DNA of 64,000 nt, from positions 1,503,011 through 1,567,010 of the forward strand of contig NW_006763290.1 in NCBI RefSeq assembly GCF_000218685.1, in the 5' to 3' direction. The position numbers were made by a program, and so were the translations under genes. A model generated the notes under the pieces. That model was not told the DNA's origin and made no database searches. It was given only the letters and a program-made list of their open reading frames with translations. The stretch comes from Serpula lacrymans var. lacrymans S7.9. Its lineage: Eukaryota > Basidiomycota > Agaricomycetes > Boletales > Serpulaceae. Of this stretch, positions 47,501 to 57,500 are shown in pieces (position 1 is the first letter of the stretch; each line of letters starts with the position of its first letter).

Positions 47501-47762
47501 ACCCGGTCTCTGCCGAAGCAGCCATTGTTCTCCATGGAGCATAGCCACCACTCCATGGAGTAACCATTGTTCTCCTAGGAGCACAATTGTACTCCTAGGA
47601 GTCATTATACTGTAGTGAGTAGCACCTCCGACTATAAGTAGTAGGGGGTTTAGTATAGAAATACCTCAGTCGTTTCTATAGCCTCTTGGGCAGCGGCTGA
47701 GGTATGTTACATTACATTTATTAGAGATCACACCTTAAACTAACATCCATTGTAGTTTATTA
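47485..47762 (+). repeat. right LTR of the plus-strand copia element (278 bp, long subtype)
   Basis: It starts TGACAAAACCGG and ends CATTGTAGTTTATTA before CCAGG. Four 10-bp palindromes stand in a row: CTCCATGGAG at 47530 and 47551, CTCCTAGGAG at 47572 and 47592. Downstream are ACTATAAGTAGTAGGGGG and the conserved CGTTTCTATAGCCTCT. Confidence 0.93.
47530..47601. promoter_or_regulatory. ladder of four phased palindromes in LTR U3
   Basis: Four perfect 10-bp palindromes start at 47530, 47551, 47572 and 47592. Their spacing (21, 21 and 20 bp) is two helical turns, so all face the same side of the DNA. The same ladder occurs in the LTR at 11026-11279 (11071, 11092, 11113) and in reverse at 49530-49743 (49648, 49668, 49689, the last as CTCCGTGGAG). 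This looks like a binding array for a dimeric protein; its identity is unknown. Confidence 0.7.
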
Positions 47763-47989
47763 CCAGGTTCTACCATAACATAATAGTTGGTTTACAAGCC
47801 AAATGCTGCAACATGTAAACAATAGAAACTGCTGGGAAATAACAATAATATTTTAAGCTGCTGGGAACTTACCTATGATTATATATTAGATAACTCTGTT
47901 CCTGTTATGGGACCTCCATGTTTTATTCTCACTCAGGGTAATCTTGTCTCCTGCTTGGATTTTTCTGTGATGTGGTGAGATAATCCTAT

Positions 47990-48345
47990 GTGATTTGGAG
48001 ATTTTTCTAAATCAGATTGGACTGGAATGATCCCATCTTGTTTTAAGATTTTCCCTGGCTGGTTTTGGATGATGCTTTACCCTTCAGGCATTGGTCCATA
48101 TCAAATTGTGATGATCCTATCCTATTATCCATATTTAACTGGGATCATCCCATCCTCCTTTGGTATTTGTTTATGTTAAACTGAGATCATCCTGTTTCTC
48201 ACTGGGATTTTACCATATTAGATTGGGATCATCCCATCCTCTTTTGGTATTTGTCCATGTCAAGCTGGGATGATCCCATTCTCTTCTGTCCAGATTAAAC
48301 TGGGATGATCCCACCCCCTTCTGGTATTTGTCCATGTGAGAAGTG
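47990..48345. repeat. tandem array with GGGATSATCCCA palindromes
   Basis: GGGATCATCCCATCC or GGGATGATCCCA-type palindromes lie near 48138, 48224, 48266 and 48299. Decayed versions lie near 48020, 48107 and 48179. Between them, TTTGGTATTTGTCCATGT-like spacers repeat. The unit is about 35-50 bp and irregular. It is not coding. Confidence 0.7.
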
Positions 48346-48420
48346 GGTAACCCCATGTTATGTGTGGACATGTACAGATTTAACCCGGATAATCACACTC
48401 TATTTCAGGGATTTGTTTAC

Positions 48421-49435
48421 ATCAGTATGGAATGATTCTCAGTAAAAAAAAGCAAAAGTTGGGCAATGTCAATGGTCAGAATTAGATTTGAAGGTAATTA
48501 CCTGAGTTGTACATACTGCCATAAAAATATTAATCCAAAAAGAATGATGTGAGATAGTATTACTATCATATGAGAGACAGAGAATGTTGGCAGAAACCTT
48601 GCTTGGCATAAAATTATTTTTTCAGGATTCATTTCAATTTTCTCAATGAATACCTTTACAGCACTCAGATTGTTTTTGGACTCAGATACTGCACTATACA
48701 TGGTCAGCATATAGGCACCACTTACCTTTTAGACATTCAGTTGATAGCTCCCTCACACTCAAGTCATCTGGTGTAGGAGTATCAAAATGGAGACCTTGTA
48801 TATTATACTGTATATAGCAAGCATCCCCCTCTCCCCATAGACCTTCAGCAAGCAGCCCCCAGGAACCACTTTCAGAGAATGTACAACATGTAGTATCAAA
48901 TACCTTGGTAGTGCCACCAAAGTGGTAATATTTATGTTTTTGCAAGAATATAACTTTATGTTTCTTTTTACTATGTTTTACTTTGTACAAGGTCAGGATT
49001 TTCCTCACAGAATGTGCCAGATCTAGTGTAAATCTAATATTTTATGTCTTTCTGCAGATTACTTTGTTGTCACAGCATTTATGTTGTTTTTCCTAGTTTT
49101 TGCTTCAGTTAATGGTATAATAAAACTTGTAAAAAAGCAGAAGCTACATATAACATCTATCAGAAAGGATAACAGTATCTTTCTAGTATACAGTTGCTGC
49201 AATTAATTATATGTAAAAATTGATAATACTCTATATTTAAAAGAAAGGCAATACTTTTCCCAAATTTGCAATAAGCTACAACAAGGAACTTGTTACTCAT
49301 ATATTTTGAAATAGTCTTGATTACATTAGGCTAAAGTACCCATTATCCAGCTGGAAAAGACTGGATATACCTTTACTAATTGGCCCAGCATTCTCACATA
49401 TTAGTATTAGCATCAATGCCCCTGATACCATATGA
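48421..49435. other. no recognised gene
   Basis: A 104-residue minus-strand frame at 48694-49008 (N-terminus Lys-rich, later GGTTKVFDTTC) has no known motif. The rest is A+T rich. Confidence 0.35.
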
Positions 49436-49887
49436 TATATGACAAGTTATTGGGATTATCCCATCTGAGGGATAATCCCACTATGGTACATGTTCTGATA
49501 CCATGGGAAAATCTCAGAAGGGTGGTATTCAATAAAACTAAGTGAAACTCAGCCGCTGCCCGAGAGGCTATAGAAACGACTGAGGTACTTCTATACTAAA
49601 CCCCCTACTACTTATAGTTGGAGGTGCTACTCGCTATATTATAATGACTCCTAGGAGTACAATTGTGCTCCTAGGAGAACAATGGTGACTCCGTGGAGAA
49701 CAATGGCTGCTTTGGCAGAGACCGGGTTTATCCGGTTTTGTCAGTATTATCCCAGTTCTGCAATGATCTCATCCTTGCTACAGCATTTGGGATAATACCA
49801 GGAAAAACAAGCTCTTAGCTTGATACATTTACACAGATAGTTGAAGCTAAATGCTTATGTTTGGGGGTGACTGAAGTGTGACTTTAC
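49436..49887 (-). repeat. dispersed repeat, copy 2, interrupted by a solo LTR
   Basis: The reverse complement matches 41745-41945 on both sides of the inserted LTR at 49530-49743. Shared blocks include the ATATCATATGGT end, GGGATAATCCC palindromes, AGAGCTTGTTTTTCCTGG and CATAAGCATTTAG. The LTR split the repeat at GTATT, so the repeat is older than that insertion. Confidence 0.8.
49530..49743 (-). mobile_element. solo LTR of the palindrome-ladder family (short subtype), TSD GTATT
   Basis: In reverse orientation it begins TGACAAAACCGGATAAACCC and ends TTTCACTTAGTTTTATTG (214 bp). Perfect GTATT duplications lie at 49525-49529 and 49744-49748. It keeps three phased palindromes. Confidence 0.95.
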
Positions 49888-49899
49888 CCTCTCAATAAT

Positions 49900-50067
49900 A
49901 TGGCCCTTCATCTCACCAAGCTTGTCCAATAGTGTTTATGGGCTTTTCTTGACTATTGGGCCCTTATGTTAAAGTTTTTGTTTATGGCCCTTCATCTCAC
50001 CAAGCTTGTCCAATAGTGCTTATGGGCTTTTCTTGACTATTGGGCCCTTATGTTAAAGTTTTTGTTG
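49900..50067. repeat. 84-bp tandem duplication, two copies
   Basis: The block ATGGCCCTTCATCTCACC through AAAGTTTTTGTTT is repeated head to tail at 49900-49983 and 49984-50067. Differences are minimal (for example GTGTTTATG versus GTGCTTATG), so the duplication is recent. Confidence 0.92.
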
Positions 50068-52003
50068 TGGCCTTATATTGTACTGGTCAGTAGCTTGCAC
50101 CCATTTGTGTGAATTCATGCTGAATGTTGTCCATTTGTACTCTAATATCATATCCATGAAAAGGTAGAACCTGGCATCAGATAAGATAATGAGGGACTGA
50201 GGGTTAATGCCACTGCAAATATGGAATAATTGCTGGGACTGTGTCAGCCTCTGCTTGTTGTCATTAGGCAATACAGTACAAAGTGAGCTAGCACTAGCTA
50301 TTGTTGCGGTTGGCACTGTCAGAGACACAGTTTGAACTTTGACGGTATTTGAGTTAGCAAGCAACTTGTAGGATGTGAAAAACTTTGAATAGCTGTTGAA
50401 CCTGAACCAGACACTCATTTCTGGGGAAATACATGAGTTCATATACAATGCCAAAGAGTTTCCTATTGACATACCTTTGATACAGCAAGTGTGTGCTCTT
50501 CTTTCAAGTACTGTGACACAGTAGTGAGCCGTACTTTTTTTTGCATAGGCTCTTCAATTTTGGCTGGTGTCTCTTCACCAGTTAAGTCATGAACAGGTTT
50601 TTGCCTGGCATATACTGAGGGAAATTCCAAACTTGATGCAACTGGAGACACTGCTTAGTGAGATGCTGCTTGGCTGCCAGATGGGACTGGACCATGTTAA
50701 GGTGGAGACTAGGGTGGGATCAATGTTCAAGTCTTGAAGGATTATGTCTGACTCAATGTCACTGCTACAAGTCATATTGAGGAGGTTCTGGGGTTATCAG
50801 CCCTAGGATCTTCCTCTTCTTTGATTGATATTGATAAGAGACTATCAAATATTGTAAAATAGGATGAGTGTTCTTCCATTGGCTGGCTATGCTGCTAGCA
50901 GGCTGAAGGTTGTGGCTTCCATAGGTAGACTTAATGAAGGGAGTTGTGTTTCTTAAGTTGATGCTGGTGCAAATATTACAGTGATGGACAAAGTCACAGC
51001 CCAGGGCTGTGAACATCTCTATTCTACTTGTGAATAAGTATATAAGGGAGTTCCAGCCCTTATGCAACCCTTCAATGCGGCTGCCACCAGATCAAAAGTC
51101 TTAATGAGTTCTTAACAGGTAACCTTTCTTCACATGGGCCAGGTAATCAGTGTGAACCTGGTGTGAAAACAAGTGAGCATGAGTGCAGGTAAGCCTATTT
51201 ACTGTAGTATTTGACACCCTTGCATTCAATTGATGGTGTTTTGAAGATTGTTTCACTAATATTACTTGCATTAGCTGAGCAATGTGTATTATTCATCCCA
51301 TTAACAATAGCTGTCAGGTAGCTATTAGTGGTGAGCAGAAGTCCTGGAATTGGCACACAAAAAATATTTCAAGCTTACCTCATCATAAAGTGGAAAACAT
51401 CAAAAACAACCTGTGTGCCAGGCATGAACACATTTATAGCTGCCAGAACATGGCAGCAGTTGTCTGCCACAATCATCCCTGGTAGGTCAGCACCTAACTT
51501 CTTATACCAAAGCTTCAGACCATCTAACTGCTTGTCAGCTGTGTTCAATGGATGTAAGGTAGATGTCTGTGATAAGGTCCTCAGTAATTGGTTGGTCATT
51601 ATATGCTTTGCAGACAGTGCCTTGATAGCACCACATGGTGCAAGTATGTTGCATGGCTGTGCTGCTTTGTGTAACTTTGCAGGCAATCCTACACATATCT
51701 ATAATACTGAAGAAGATGAAGTTCTGAACATATTTCATTCACCCATGACATAGCTCAGCAAGTCCTCCTGATGTAGTTGATGGACAAAGCTCAAATATCA
51801 AGTCATACAGGTCCCGTGTGATCCCGTATCTCTTGAAAAAATGGGGATATTGTCTAACATCAATAAAATAAGACAAGTCCGGTTTCTTTCCTTGAAGTAA
51901 ACAGCATCAGTTACCCCACATTCTGGACACCTTTCAAGGTTCTCATGAAAGAACAGATGAATGACATTAAGTGGCTTAAGGTATGTTAATTCTGGCTTGA
52001 TGG
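50053..52003 (-). pseudogene. transposase-like agaricomycete relic (DNCC...DVFHFMMR)
   Basis: From right to left: a zinc-pair segment LERCPECGVTDAVYF near 51930, GLKLWYKKLGADLP and ADNCCHV near 51490-51455, then MPGTQVVFDVFHFMMR at about 51425-51376. Downstream are a HKGWNSL segment near 51060, LGCDFVHHCN near 50980 and a variable Ser-rich tail to about 50053. The Asp-rich spacing is reminiscent of an RNase H fold used by transposases, and copies of this pattern are common in mushroom genomes. I recall no fixed family name. Frames are broken repeatedly. Confidence 0.5.
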
Positions 52004-52487
52004 TTGGCTGAAATTAAAGCTTTTCCAGGTGCTTTATCACAGTGAATTTTTTCAAGTTAGTTTTTATACAACACACAAGCTACTATACAGAAACTAGTAG
52101 ATAGACTATAATGATGTTATGACTACCACATGAGCATTAATTATTGGGAAAAGTGGGATAAAATATGTAAGATAAAAAAGAACCTGTTTCACCTGTATGC
52201 CAATGTACTACAGTGCAACTATAGATAGAAACTGAGCACCTATAAGCCTATGGTTATGACCCCTCCCAAAGGCTAAAGGATACTCAAACTGGCTTTCAAA
52301 ATGGGATTGCTGCAAGAGTGACTAGCAGACTGTGAATTCCATGTGAATTGTAGGCTGGGTGTTTGTTTGCATGAGAAAACAAACTGGAACAAATAAATTT
52401 CAGTTGAAAACTTTGATGATGGAAAGATATGGAGACTTGTAGGATATCTGTAGTGCATCCTGAGGGCCTTGAAACCAACATGGAAAC
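52004..52487. other. no gene seen
   Basis: A+T-rich relic sequence before the solo LTR. No motif was recognised. Confidence 0.4.
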
Positions 52488-52902
52488 TGTAACAACCAAG
52501 AGTTTGTTACTCTGGCACACAACTCAGACAAGCTATAGAGATAATGATGAGGGAGTGATTACCCTTTAGGCTTCAACAAGTTAGTTGTGAGGATACAACA
52601 GGAGGACTCGCTGAGGAGTCTCCTTGATCTACTGGGGTATATATACTACTACAGGTTTGTTTGTACATATGTACTATACAGTTGATGAAGGCAGTGGCTG
52701 ATGATGTCAGAGGGCGCAGCCCGTGTGACCAGCTCCACTGCGTGAGAGACTTGTATCTTAAATAGAAAGAAAGGCAGTGCAGCGTGAGAAAGTGGAGTTT
52801 GAACAAAAGGGAAAGTGCTGCATGGCACGGAGTGTGAAAACTACAGTAAAAGGTTAAAGAGGAGAATGAAAATTAAAGGTTCGAAAATGTGTTATCGTAA
52901 CA
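52488..52902 (-). mobile_element. solo LTR, 415 bp, TSD GAAAC
   Basis: The reverse complement starts TGTTACGATAACACA and ends TTGGTTGTTACA. GAAAC duplications lie at 52483-52487 and 52903-52907. It matches the copies at 5257 and 27919 throughout. No internal element is present. Confidence 0.94.
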
Positions 52903-53680
52903 GAAACAATTGTATTCTCCCTTGCTGTCAGCAAGAGAACACAAAGGCTGTGAAGTAAATGCTGCCATAGATCCGGATGTAGGCCTTTACTTGCTAATGG
53001 CTCTAGCCAACATGAAGCAACTAACTTAATCTGAATATCAGGGCCCTTGTAACATGTGCCTATATCTCCGTGAATGGTCAAAAAGCAGCTGTGACAAGAG
53101 ATTTTGTCTCAAAAGCTAGCTTGAGGGGAGGATCATTATTGGCAAGCCTAGGATATACCCGGCTGAGCACTCTTCAATCAAAGCCCTGCTCATGCTGGAG
53201 AAACCAAAGATTCTCAAGCTCATAGTTTGCAAGGAGGGTGGGACAATGGGTAAAATACCCATGTATATGACCGGTTTATTATATTTTGGTACTTGAAAGA
53301 TGCTGGAACAAGCTTACTTGTCATTACCGTAGGAACTAGTGGTACTAAAAATAACTTGGTCACTATATTGACTGAGATGCAACTTGAAAAACAATCCACA
53401 ACTGCAGGTGATGTAATTATGGACAGAAGCACAGTGCAGATGGGAAGCAAGGATATTGTGCAAGTCGGGTAGATGTTGGGTAGATGTTGGTGCTCAAGAT
53501 TGATGCTCAGGAAGTAAGGAAATAAGGTTCCAGAGATGTGGTGTCATAAAGTGATTTCCCTGGCTGCCCCTGCCAATTCACCAGGAACTGCCCTGCCAGT
53601 TTTTCTGGGACGCCTGTGACACCATTTTCCTTGCTATGACCGATTTCTTGTTGCTAAGCACTCTGTATGTAATCCTTAAA
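52903..53680. other. no gene seen
   Basis: Short frames only. A small direct repeat, GGTAGATGTTGG, occurs twice near 53469 and 53480. Confidence 0.4.
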
Positions 53681-54392
53681 GGTAGGGCTCATGCACACAC
53701 CACTAACATCAGGTGATCTGTGACAGCCTGTAACCCACTCAAATCCATGCTTGTTGTGACACTGTGTCCGACTCCATTTTCTTAATGGCAACTGCACATT
53801 GCATATTTCTGACACTCGGCTAGCACAGAGTTGGGCAGAATCAAGCTGAAAAACTTTCTGTGCAATTTTTTAAGACAAAAATAAGGTTTTGTGCATGCCA
53901 TTAGATATTCCTGGACCTGTAGGTTCCAGGTGTCCAAATGCCAATTGTCTGCGGTGATTTCTATTGACCTTTTTGTATTTAGTCACACATGATTATGCCA
54001 TCATCATTTTTCAATGTGAGTCCATCAGTGTTACCAGGTTCTCCCTTCATAGCTGGGCTGATTCCTTTCAATAACAGGTGTGCTACAATGGTGAGGATGA
54101 AGCTAGGTGCTATGGAGGAGCACTGGTGTGGCTACTACGAGATTACTCTGGGTCTTACCAAACTTTATGTCTGTTTGCCACAACAATGGGGAGTAGCTCC
54201 CCACACATACAACTAGCACAGATAAATGGTGCTACATAGTTTCCTTAACAGTGTGTCCATTGCACATGTGAATGTAACCTGCTATACATTCAACCAGTCA
54301 GATCCAACAGAAACTTTGGGTCCAGGTCTGCCCCGGAGGGCAATGTTATATACAAGAAAGCACAGGTTAGTGGTGTGTGCATGAGCCCTACC
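53681..54392. mobile_element. non-autonomous DNA transposon with 27-bp TIRs
   Basis: The left end GGTAGGGCTCATGCACACAC (continuing CACTAAC) and the right end at 54366-54392 are perfect inverted copies, giving a 712-bp element. The interior has no transposase; one 75-residue frame (53989-54216) lacks motifs. TAGGG ends recall hAT termini, but I found no 8-bp duplication, so the class is uncertain. It sits about 190 bp beyond the tea1 stop codon. Confidence 0.75.
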
Positions 54393-54585
54393 GACAGGGT
54401 CCGACGTCCACTCTCCTCTGCGCGCTTACATAAGACATAGTTTGGGACCGTCTGAATTCGAGACTAGGTTGCATCCGGTGTCCAACAATAATAGCAACAT
54501 ATCCAAATTTGAATGGACATACACCATGTTCCTGGAGGTATACTAATATATATGCATCTAGAGGGGGATCATAAAGAAGGAACAA

Positions 54586-57500
54586 TCACGACTGTGATCT
54601 CGCTACATGCTCATTGTCAAAATCGCTCATCGGTCGGCGACTGTTCATCGAGCTTGCAAGCTGCCTCTGCCAGCCATCGAGCTCACTGGATAAGTCTTCG
54701 AAAGCCTTGGCGTTTTCGGAACTGGATGTACTAGGTGGTCTACCCGATATACCTGAGAGAGGTCGATAATTACTTGGGTCAACCTCAAGTAATAAATGGA
54801 TCTTATGGGAAAGCTGCTCATTCTCCCGCTTGATATTCGCATTCTCGTTGCTGAGTTTCTCCAACATGGTCTCATCGGAACCACCACGAGCAATAACCAG
54901 CGCATTGCTGAGTCTTTCAACATCGTGTTCAAGCTCCTCAACTCGTACGAGGCGATCGTCAGATTCCCTCTGAGCGAGGAGAAGGTTGTCCTTCATGGTT
55001 TCGAGCTCCTTTTCCAATGACTCCACACGCAGTCGCAGTTCCCTACCCTCGTTCCCATGGCGGTGCGCCTGTCGTTGAGCCTCAATTAACTGATTGCGCA
55101 GCAGGTCGTGATTATCATCGGGGGGAGTATTGTGGCCATTGAAGCCACGTGTCCGAGAACCTGGTTCTGTACTAGATCTGCCTCGTCCAGCGTCCAGCTC
55201 CGTCTGTAGATTTGCGTTTGTCGTTTTTTGTTTCGTTAATTCATCCTTCATTTTCCGCATCATTTTCTCAGTCCCTCTATATTATATTTGAGAATGATTG
55301 TCAGAACAACAGCTATGGTACTACTTACTTCACGTAATGAACTGCCAGCTGATAGTCTTCTTCCATCTGTTGCATTCGAACCTTGAAGCCTCGCTCAGTC
55401 TCTTCAAGCCTTCGTTCAGCCTCAACCGCCCGAGCTTGAGCCGCAAGCACGATTGAATCATCACGATTAGCAGGACTTTGGGTTGATCGCACTCGATCGA
55501 ATTGCTCGGATAAAACATTGACCCGCGCTTCGACACCCTTTTTCTGTTGTAGAACCTCATTAAGCTCTTTCTCGACGTCTTCATGTAGTCGAGTCTCCTC
55601 TGCCAATCTTTCTTGAAGGCTTGCTATTCGTGATGAGCACTCTTCAGTGAATCTAGGGCCTGGATCATCATCACAACGGCCGATACCATGCTCTGCTAGA
55701 TAACTGCGCAACATCGCCAAGCGGACGTTAGCTTCATATGCCTCCTTTCCTTTCTCCCGTAACTCAGAATATCTCTCAACTAAATCCTTGCGAAGGCGCC
55801 CGCTGTCGGAGGTCGCACTTGATAGCTGGGCGCGCAAACCCACGATCTGTGACCGCAGGAAGGATCGATCAGATTCCGTCTCCCTGACTTTATGTCGCTC
55901 CTCATTGAAGTCCTTTTGCATCTCCTCCAGGCGTTGCGTACTCTCCCTTACCAGCTTGCGTAACGAGGCGTTTTCCGTTTCCATAATTTCGATTTTCTCG
56001 GTATGACGTCGTACACAGCGATCCTCGTCTGCCTTCAAATCTCGGTGTGAGTCAAGCAATTCTCCGAGACCGCCGGTAGTGAGGGCTCTAAAAGCATCCG
56101 CCTCCTCGCGCGATTTTGCCCAAGAATTCTCAACATCTACCAGTCTGCCCCTTGCAGATTCAATCTCCGATGTTCGTGATTCCAGCTCTCCGCGTAGCTC
56201 AGCCAAATCAGTCTCGAGTTGAGTAATATGCTCAAGAGCACGTTGATGTTGCATGTCAAGCACCTCTGCTCGAGACGATGCTGCTTGGAGTGCTGTGCGG
56301 GCTTGGTCAAGTGCACGAACGTGTTGATCCCGTGAATGTTCCAGTTCTTGGAGTTGATTGCGAGCATGCGAATGTTCTGTCTCCTTCTGTTCTAGCAGCG
56401 ATGTCTTAGTAAGGAGTCTGTCTGCCTGATCTCGAAGAGCAGCTTCCATTGCAGCATAACGATCCTGCAGCTCGGACTGTTTCTGTACAATTTTATTTCG
56501 TGATTCTTCCAGGATATCAGCACGTTTGTTTGCATCTATCGCTCGCGCTTCCGATTGTTCCAAAAGGGTGGTTTGAAGGGAGCACGAGTCGCTGAGATCC
56601 TCTATCCTTCTACGGTGAATCGCCTGATCTGATAATGAGATCGATAGTTGGCGCTCAAGCTCGCTAATGTGATCACGCTCCAACCTTGCGGCATCCCTGT
56701 GAGCTGCAGCCTCGTAAGCACTTAATTTAGCGCGGTAATATGCCGCCTCTTGAACAGCGCTCGTTTGGACGCGTTCCGCATCAGCAATCCGCTGAGAAGC
56801 TTCACGTGCTTGAGTCACAAGAGAGGTCTTTTCAATCATCAGTAAATTAGTGTCTAAACATCCGAGAGGTAGGTGGCCCATACCTGTAATTGAGCCTTGA
56901 AGTGCTTAAAGTTGAGCAGCATGTCTGCAACCGCGCGATTATTCGAATCATTAGGAACCCCGCTCAAATTTAAATCTTCTGCCTTAAAAGATTCCTCGTC
57001 AGGATACACGAAACCAGAGCGAGATGCTTTCACAAGCGCAGCCTTCATCCAAATTTCCCTTTTCTTCAACAGTTCGACTTCTATCTCCATGACTTTATAG
57101 TCTCGTATCAAGTCTGCAGTCACGTTACCTGTTGACCCAGACTTCGCATCATGAGAAGAACCATATCCGTTGACGACGGGTAAACCAGGGAGATAAAATG
57201 CGCCAAGAGGTGGTTTACTACGGTCGATTACGGGCGATGGACTGCGAGCACTCGGCCCATTCATGCTCGTGGAGACATTAGCAGTGTTCAGCGGCTGCGG
57301 ACCATCATGTTTTTGAGATACAGGAGATGTCGTTCTGTTGACCGAACCAAAAGATGTAGGACTCCGCTCATGTTCTGAATACGCTGCTCGATCCTTCGAC
57401 TCGCCATCCGCCAAGTGTCCCTCGTCAATCCCAAGCATGTCATCGTTGTCTCTTCTCGAATGGGTTTGTGCCTGTCCCTTGCCGTTGTTTGGGATAGATT

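Larger units (their letters stand above)
42736..47762 (+). mobile_element. Ty1/copia retrotransposon, TSD CCAGG, nearly intact motifs
   Basis: The left LTR is at 42736-42852 and the right LTR at 47485-47762, with perfect CCAGG duplications at 42731-42735 and 47763-47767. TGTTATGAGCCC follows the left LTR and resembles a primer-binding site. A G-rich purine tract (GTGGGAG) precedes the right LTR. Gag, protease, integrase, RT and RNase H lie in copia order. Breaks: a 4-bp duplication in gag near 43461, a frame change near 43850, TAG at 44587, and a deletion plus frame change near 46076. Confidence 0.95.

Noticed and set aside
49530..49743. Bacterial-type insertion sequence
   Set aside because: The TG/CA-like ends, 5-bp TSD and identity to the copia LTR show it is a solo LTR.
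52573..52806. 77-residue minus-strand frame
   Set aside because: It lies wholly inside the solo LTR 52488-52902.
55788..56006. Plus-strand frames opposite tea1
   Set aside because: They are antisense shadows of a long coiled-coil exon with strong codon structure.
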